Source: JAYTJL01 sp043731125 (GTDB lineage Bacteria; Patescibacteriota; Saccharimonadia; Saccharimonadales; UBA10212). Taken from it: a stretch of DNA of 16,257 bases. Position numbers and translations under genes: made by a program. The notes beneath the pieces are model-generated. The model ran no database searches, had not been told where the DNA came from, and saw only the letters and a program-made list of their open reading frames with translations. Positions 13,780-16,257 of this stretch are shown here, one piece after another. Positions within the stretch are counted from its first letter, which is position 1. Every line of letters starts with the position of its first letter. The DNA is taken from positions 1 through 16,257 of the forward strand of contig JAYTJL010000011.1 of NCBI GenBank assembly GCA_043731125.1, written 5' to 3'.

Positions 13780-13813
13780 GTTACTGGTTACTGGTTACTG
13801 GTTACTGGTTACT
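13779..13813 (+). repeat. five tandem copies of GGTTACT
   Basis: Five perfect 7-bp units in a row (35 bp), plus one isolated copy at 13742-13748 on the other side of the palindrome. The array covers the 3' end of the signal peptidase gene: its last codons (Ser-Asn-Gln-stop) are read from the complementary AGTAACC units. The perfect tandem identity suggests recent expansion or slippage. Confidence 0.9.
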
Positions 13814-14302
13814 TATATTGTACGGTTTGCGCCAAGTAGCCCGGGCCAGATGTCTGGCTTCCCTGACTATAAATAACGCCACCGGAATATATATCAGTCC
13901 TATCAGCACCAACGGACGCCGAATTTCGATCAATATATAGCCAACCAACGGGAGGGATTTAAATGTTAATGCCTGCAACGTAGAAACCTGGATAGTTTCA
14001 TAGGGTGGGCTTTGGTTATCGGTTGCAACGGTGATTATGCCTCGAGCTTTATCTATACTACGTACCCTCTTGATGTCGACACTATTTACGGCTTGGTAGG
14101 TAATTACATCTCCAACTTTTAGTTGGTTGGCTTCTACTTTTTTACCTATACTCAAATCTCCAGGTATCAATACTGGCGCCATAGAGCTACTTTCTACAGG
14201 ATAGTACTGTAACCCGCGTGATTTAGTAATATATATTCCAACGCCAGCAACACTCATTAGCCCAATTACCAAGACTACCAGCCCATGGTGCCAAAAGCTC
14301 AT
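13802..14302 (-). CDS. SipW-type signal peptidase I (peptidase family S26)
   Basis: This is a membrane serine peptidase of 166 aa that removes signal peptides. It has an N-terminal membrane helix (about 7-25), the catalytic block ESSSMAPVLIPGD with Ser40 before Met41, VGDVITY (63-69), IKRVRSI with Lys78 at the catalytic base position, ATDNQ (93-97), and a second helix near the C-terminus (about 129-147). The small size and two-helix layout fit SipW or archaeal-type enzymes, but those normally use His, whereas here Lys occupies the place as in bacterial LepB. The gene starts 8 bp after the TasA-like gene, so that protein is the likely substrate. Its stop codon lies inside the GGTTACT tandem array, so the extreme C-terminus is made of repeat sequence. 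A separate housekeeping LepB may exist elsewhere. Confidence 0.88.
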   Translation of the reverse strand: MSFWHHGLVVLVIGLMSVAGVGIYITKSRGLQYYPVESSSMAPVLIPGDLSIGKKVEANQLKVGDVITYQAVNSVDIKRVRSIDKARGIITVATDNQSPPYETIQVSTLQALTFKSLPLVGYILIEIRRPLVLIGLIYIPVALFIVREARHLARATWRKPYNISNQ

Positions 14303-14310
14303 TTGCCCCC

Positions 14311-14865
14311 TTAGATAGAAACCCCGTTAAACTGTAAGTCTACCCCCGTAATATTCGCACTAGCGCCATCAATGGCATCGACAGCCATAGTAACTTTTAG
14401 GCTAAATGTAAGCGTTGCGCCGCTGTTGATGTTAAAGCCCGTAGCTACACCACCACCAGCGTAGCCGTCTATTAGCTGTTGCAGGGACAAAGTAGTGGTA
14501 AAGTTGGTATCTACTCTAGTTAAGTTGATAAACACCTTGTTAAGATCAACCGTGCCAGTAGATGCTGGTGCACCAGGAATTGATAATTTGATAGCTAGGC
14601 TGGTGCTACCAAAATTCTTTAGATAAATAGTATTTCCACTCGCCGGCACACCAGCCCCTCCTGGGATTACCCCAGAAAAATCAAAACCAATCCGACTGTT
14701 AGAAAAACTACTAGAAGTGGTGCCGATACGCAGGTCGGCAGTGGCACTAGCAATGCTATTGCCTGTTAAAGTCGCCGCTGGACTTTGCAAAGCCGCAAAC
14801 GTAACGCCTGAAAGCAATGAAACGCCCGTTCCCACCACCAAAAAAAAACGAAGAATTGGTGACAT
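14311..14865 (-). CDS. secreted TasA/camelysin-like protein with SipW-type signal peptide
   Basis: This is a 184-aa exported protein. The signal peptide has Arg6, a hydrophobic core (7-23) and probable cleavage after Ala24 or Ala25. The region just after it, LTGNSIASATADLRIG (about 33-48), matches the TGNTFTAGTLDL-like pattern of SipW substrates such as TasA and camelysin. The remainder is Gly-, Ser- and Thr-rich with alternating hydrophobic residues, as in a beta-sandwich; GNTIYLKNFGSTSLAIKLSI (77-96) is a typical strand pair. There are no cysteines and no protease HExxH motif. By analogy it may assemble into surface fibres or a matrix; this is inference. The ATG is preceded by a perfect AGGAGGT with 7-nt spacing. 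An out-of-frame ATG lies 5 nt upstream, and a T9 run falls in codons 6-9. Confidence 0.82.
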   Translation of the reverse strand: MSPILRFFLVVGTGVSLLSGVTFAALQSPAATLTGNSIASATADLRIGTTSSSFSNSRIGFDFSGVIPGGAGVPASGNTIYLKNFGSTSLAIKLSIPGAPASTGTVDLNKVFINLTRVDTNFTTTLSLQQLIDGYAGGGVATGFNINSGATLTFSLKVTMAVDAIDGASANITGVDLQFNGVSI

Positions 14866-14872
14866 AGCATTT

Positions 14873-14878
14873 ACCTCC
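14873..14878 (-). promoter_or_regulatory. Shine-Dalgarno site of the TasA-like gene
   Basis: AGGAGG (then T) on the minus strand sits seven to eight bases before the ATG at 14865, and only about two bases from the out-of-frame ATG at 14870. The spacing therefore decides in favour of 14865, which also gives a good signal peptide. Confidence 0.8.
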
Positions 14879-14892
14879 TGTAATATAAGCCA

Positions 14893-14921
14893 AATATCCT
14901 ACCAAATCACATGAAAGTCAA
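14893..14921 (-). promoter_or_regulatory. promoter of the TasA-like/signal peptidase operon
   Basis: Minus strand TTGACT (14916-14921), 17-bp spacer, GATATT (14893-14898). The predicted start is about 20 nt before the ATG, just ahead of the AGGAGGT site. It makes the two genes an operon separate from the Nudix gene. Confidence 0.55.
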
Positions 14922-14975
14922 TATATAATACTAGTTGTTTTTACAACGCGCGAATTTATTATATTGCTTGTGTTT

Positions 14976-15557
14976 TTATATTTCGACTTCTCTACCACTA
15001 AACTCAGGTGCGATAACTATATCTCTGATTTCAACGAAATCCCGCAGAACGCCCTTACCAAGTCTAAGCTGCGAATCACAACGTTTAACTTCATCAAATG
15101 TCAGCTCCATCAACTCAATTTTCTCACCTGGATCTTGCGCTGGTGCTTCTTGACTTTCAAAGTCGGTCGCCAAATATGAATACATGAACCACTCTATCTT
15201 TGATTGTGGCTGAATAACATCGAGTAATTTCCAGTTACTAAATTTCATACCGGTTTCTTCTAGCAATTCCCTTTTAGCAGCATCTATGGGTATCTCACCC
15301 CTGTCTGCGCGCCCACCTGGAAAACCAATAAATTCGTCCCTACCTGGCTGACTTTCTTTTAGTACAACTACTTTGTCTTCCCTGATGGCGGCGATCGATA
15401 CTGTGTCTGGCCGTTTGAGCATTTCAAACGTTTCATAACTTCCGTCATATAACTCTTGATCCCATTGGTAAACGTCGAATATTATGCCTTTAAAGACACA
15501 TTCCGCTTCTTTGGGGATTAGATGTGCTCCCTTAGGTATAATCTTGGTTTTTTTCAT
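14976..15557 (-). CDS. Nudix hydrolase, ADP-ribose pyrophosphatase-like
   Basis: This is a 193-aa Nudix enzyme that should cleave a nucleoside diphosphate linked to another group using Mg2+ or Mn2+. The Nudix box (G-x5-E-x7-REUxEExGU) is complete from Gly82 to Met104, with RELLEETGM at 96-104. FIGFPGGRADRGE (76-88) and the N-terminal beta-domain with YETFEMLKRPDTV (41-53) resemble ADP-ribose pyrophosphatases, but substrate specificity cannot be fixed by reading. I chose the ATG at 15557, which follows the upstream TGA by 2 bases (TGAaaATG, typical of coupled reinitiation). An in-frame GTG at 15575 would overlap the upstream gene and add six residues. It forms an operon with the FMN-binding protein gene upstream. 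Confidence 0.92.
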   Translation of the reverse strand: MKKTKIIPKGAHLIPKEAECVFKGIIFDVYQWDQELYDGSYETFEMLKRPDTVSIAAIREDKVVVLKESQPGRDEFIGFPGGRADRGEIPIDAAKRELLEETGMKFSNWKLLDVIQPQSKIEWFMYSYLATDFESQEAPAQDPGEKIELMELTFDEVKRCDSQLRLGKGVLRDFVEIRDIVIAPEFSGREVEI

Positions 15558-15559
15558 TT

Positions 15560-16021
15560 TCAATTCAGCGTCCACTCTTGGCGAGGGTTTTGGGGGTAGG
15601 TCTTTTCATCTAGAAGCACTATCAGGCTGGGCTGTAGTTTGTAGATTTTGTGTTCGTCCTTGCCCGCTAAAAAATTATTTACAAATTCACTGCTATTACC
15701 GTATTTTTTAGCATAAAGTCTTATTGCTGATTCAATTTCTGCTGGGTCACCCAAAAAACCTGCTATGCCCTGTACTTGTAGGCCCACATTTGGAGCAGAC
15801 GGCTCGGCATCCAGTGGAATAGCACCAGCTGTTTTTGGGTTTGCTGCAAGCTCCTTGCTATGCCGGGTATCTGGCCTGCTTAGCCAATAAATATTCAAGT
15901 TATCATCTGATGCATAATACATTGTTGCCGCCCACGGCTGGTCACCACTTTGTGTTGCTAGCTGCAATATCAATCCGTCGCTGAGAGTACGGCGAATGTG
16001 ATTTTCTAAGTCTTCTTGCAT
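15560..16021 (-). CDS. pyridoxamine 5'-phosphate oxidase-like FMN-binding split-barrel protein
   Basis: This is a 153-aa protein with the split-barrel flavin fold. Typical parts are the LATQSGDQPWAATMYYASDDNLNIYWLS strands (about 21-48), RPDTRHSKELAANPKTAGAI (about 49-68, the loop that binds FMN phosphate in relatives), and VGLQVQGIAGFLGDPAEIESAIRLYAKKY (about 79-107). A C-terminal strand contains IYKLQPSLIVLLDE. The PNPOx superfamily includes pyridoxine phosphate oxidases, F420- and heme-binding proteins, so function is open; the short length argues against true PdxH. The ATG at 16021 is used; a TTG codon just before it is less likely. An extended -10 (TGATATAGT) eight bases upstream predicts an almost leaderless mRNA. 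Confidence 0.87.
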   Translation of the reverse strand: MQEDLENHIRRTLSDGLILQLATQSGDQPWAATMYYASDDNLNIYWLSRPDTRHSKELAANPKTAGAIPLDAEPSAPNVGLQVQGIAGFLGDPAEIESAIRLYAKKYGNSSEFVNNFLAGKDEHKIYKLQPSLIVLLDEKTYPQNPRQEWTLN

Positions 16022-16029
16022 CAATATTA

Positions 16030-16038
16030 ACTATATCA
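16030..16038 (-). promoter_or_regulatory. extended -10 of the FMN-protein/Nudix operon
   Basis: TGA followed by TATAGT (five of six) on the minus strand, eight bases before the ATG at 16021. No -35 is seen at 17 bp. The predicted start is at or within about two bases of the ATG. Confidence 0.45.
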
Positions 16039-16066
16039 TTTTAACGTTAGAGCCCTCTATATGTAC

Positions 16067-16095
16067 TTGTAATATGAGTATCTTTATTGTAGAAT
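16067..16095 (+). promoter_or_regulatory. promoter of the divergent gene at the right edge
   Basis: TTGTAA (16067-16072), 17-bp spacer, TAGAAT (16090-16095) on the plus strand, with ten bases to the ATG at 16106. The predicted leader is three to four nucleotides. Confidence 0.6.
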
Positions 16096-16105
16096 AGTCT
16101 TCTAT

Positions 16106-16257
16106 ATGCAAGAGACGCTCCCGGACATTTTAGAATATATAGCAGGCGACCAAAGGCTTGCACTGATTCATTTGATTGGTGAGGTTGCTTTAATTCAGCC
16201 CAGCGGAGAAGACTTAACCTCTCAGGAACATCGCATCCTCGAAACGATATTAGCGGG
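16106..16257 (+). CDS. start of a gene of unknown function, cut by the window edge
   Basis: The ATG at 16106 opens a frame without stops to the end of the window (50 codons and two bases). The start reads MQETLPDILEYIAGDQRLAL and continues with mixed hydrophobic and acidic residues; no signal peptide or motif is recognisable. Support comes from the well-formed promoter just upstream and the divergent arrangement with the FMN-protein gene. Too little is visible to name a family. Confidence 0.6.
   Translation, partial: MQETLPDILEYIAGDQRLALIHLIGEVALIQPSGEDLTSQEHRILETILA

Noticed and set aside
13742..13813. CRISPR array
   Set aside because: The unit is only 7 bp and there are no spacers or cas genes.

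Overview
The window is bacterial chromosomal DNA, most likely from a Candidate Phyla Radiation (Patescibacteria) genome; Saccharibacteria (TM7) is my best guess. The reasons are a compact division/cell-wall (dcw) cluster with very tight spacing, TGA used as a true stop (which argues against Gracilibacteria and Absconditabacteria), promoters that place the start codon at or near +1, short intergenic palindromes and heptamer repeats of a kind I associate with CPR genomes, and several small accessory genes. The assignment is an inference, because no rRNA gene is present.

Right-to-left on the minus strand, 7569 to 103, lies the dcw cluster: mraZ, rsmH, an ftsL-like gene, a class B penicillin-binding protein (ftsI type), mraY, ftsW and murG. 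Together they encode the cluster's regulator, a 16S rRNA methyltransferase, the septal transpeptidase and its partner glycosyltransferase FtsW, and the two enzymes that make lipid I and lipid II. mraZ is preceded by four GTGGGTA boxes (its own operator), an intrinsic terminator for the gene before it, and two consensus DnaA boxes. Long untranslated leaders with hairpins precede rsmH and ftsL. ftsW and murG overlap by 98 bp.

Upstream of the cluster (7782-9874) are a small single-pass membrane protein with a LysM-like tail and a complete GH1 beta-glycosidase. A 134-bp inverted-repeat element separates them. On the plus strand, 9965-11218 encodes an unrecognised protein with two tandem copies of a homing-endonuclease-associated-type helical repeat. 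Its 3' end overlaps a convergent DUF1761 membrane protein by 54 bp.

The right third (11694-16021, minus strand) holds accessory cassettes: a serine beta-lactamase-fold hydrolase coupled to a NYN-domain nuclease; a two-gene SipW-type signal peptidase plus TasA-like secreted protein; and a Nudix hydrolase coupled to an FMN-binding split-barrel protein. A heptamer tandem repeat and a GC-rich palindrome lie between the first two cassettes. The last 152 bases begin a divergent plus-strand gene that runs off the window.

Promoter reading suggests two initiation modes. Several genes appear leaderless or nearly so (8381, 9874, 9965, 16021, 16106). Others have Shine-Dalgarno sites (11584, 14865, 3576). 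Most dcw genes have neither, but instead an A/C-rich, G-poor leader.
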